Positions 20,820-21,054 of a stretch of 21,054 nucleotides of DNA are shown in pieces. A program made the translations under genes and the position numbers. This DNA comes from Fluviicola sp. (GTDB lineage: Bacteria > Bacteroidota > Bacteroidia > Flavobacteriales_D > Crocinitomicaceae). Location: positions 1-21,054 of the forward strand of contig NZ_JASLCN010000161.1 of NCBI RefSeq assembly GCF_030151805.1. The letters are read 5' to 3'. Below the pieces are notes generated by a model. That model ran no database searches and was not told the DNA's origin. It saw only the letters and a list, made by a program, of their open reading frames with translations. The stretch's first letter is position 1. Each line of letters begins with the position of its first letter.

Positions 20820-21054
20820 ATGAAATCAAATAGAAACGTAGGGATTTGGATGGATTATTCATCTGCAAATTTGCTAGATCCGGATCATAATAAGAATCAA
20901 ATCATTCAATCCGAATTCTCACAAGCCTCAGAGGAAGAAGCTTTGAAAAGAGGTGAAAAGCATATGCATCATAAAGAACAACATGAGCAGACAGCTTATT
21001 TTAAAGAAATTGCCAATAAGATTTCCGGATATGATCAGGTGCTTTTATTCGGTC
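20820..21054 (+). CDS. Conserved hypothetical protein, 3' end outside window
   Basis: The ATG at 20820-20822 opens a frame of 78 codons that runs off the window. The protein begins MKSNRNVGIWMDYSSANLL and later has KHMHHKEQHEQTAYFKEIANKI and YDQVLLFG. I recall an uncharacterised Bacteroidota family with the same opening (a nucleotide- or eRF1-like start, then a His/Gln-rich helix and a VLLFGP-like strand), often next to stress genes, but this is memory and not tested. There is no signal peptide in the visible part. It lies 62 bp after the BON gene on the same strand, behind a terminator, and is probably part of the same stress island. Confidence 0.7.
   Translation, partial: MKSNRNVGIWMDYSSANLLDPDHNKNQIIQSEFSQASEEEALKRGEKHMHHKEQHEQTAYFKEIANKISGYDQVLLFG

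Overview
The window looks like chromosome from a Bacteroidota bacterium, probably Flavobacteriales. The placement rests on the Por/type IX secretion sorting domains of two large exported proteins, promoter -7 elements of the TAnnTTTG type, AT-rich leaders with little Shine-Dalgarno sequence, and family content. A Fluviicola-like genus is my guess and is untested. No tRNA, rRNA, CRISPR array or intact insertion sequence was seen.

Left part (1-4062): the 3' end of an S41-family peptidase; a cold-shock gene with a long leader and a strong terminator; a leftward VOC / EVE-domain / MarR operon whose promoter lies inside a near-perfect palindrome; and a leftward alkylation-repair pair, ogt then an AlkA-like glycosylase. 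Middle part (4238-9270): two convergent genes for large exported proteins, one built of 14 Ycf48-like propeller repeats with a type-A sorting tail, the other a 988-residue protein with Ig/PKD-like repeats and a gliding-motility-type (type B) C-terminus.

Right part (9470 to the end): a compact stress or dormancy island. It holds cbpA-cbpM with a small LETM1-like protein; a beta-CASP RNase, an ATP-cone/PD-(D/E)XK nuclease and a membrane protein; a DoxX / universal stress protein / hypothetical / Hsp20 / TSUP cluster; a soluble PAS histidine kinase with a receiver-Crp/Fnr response regulator; a triple-BON protein; and the start of a conserved hypothetical gene.

The main discovery is regulatory. 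Four promoters in the island (membrane-protein operon, doxX operon, kinase-regulator operon, BON gene) each carry two Crp/Fnr-like boxes, core TGA-N6-TCA and consensus about ATGA-N6-TCAT. Box centres are exactly 22 bp apart and lie exactly 36.5 and 58.5 bp from the last base of a TAnnTTTG-type -7 element. Seven of the eight boxes match the six core bases perfectly and the eighth matches five. None has a recognisable -33 element at the usual distance. The obvious candidate activator is the receiver-Crp protein encoded in the middle of the island, which would make the kinase-regulator operon autoregulated. The gene set (USP, Hsp20, BON, CbpA, RNase, ATP-cone) resembles low-oxygen or dormancy loci of other phyla; that functional reading is inference.
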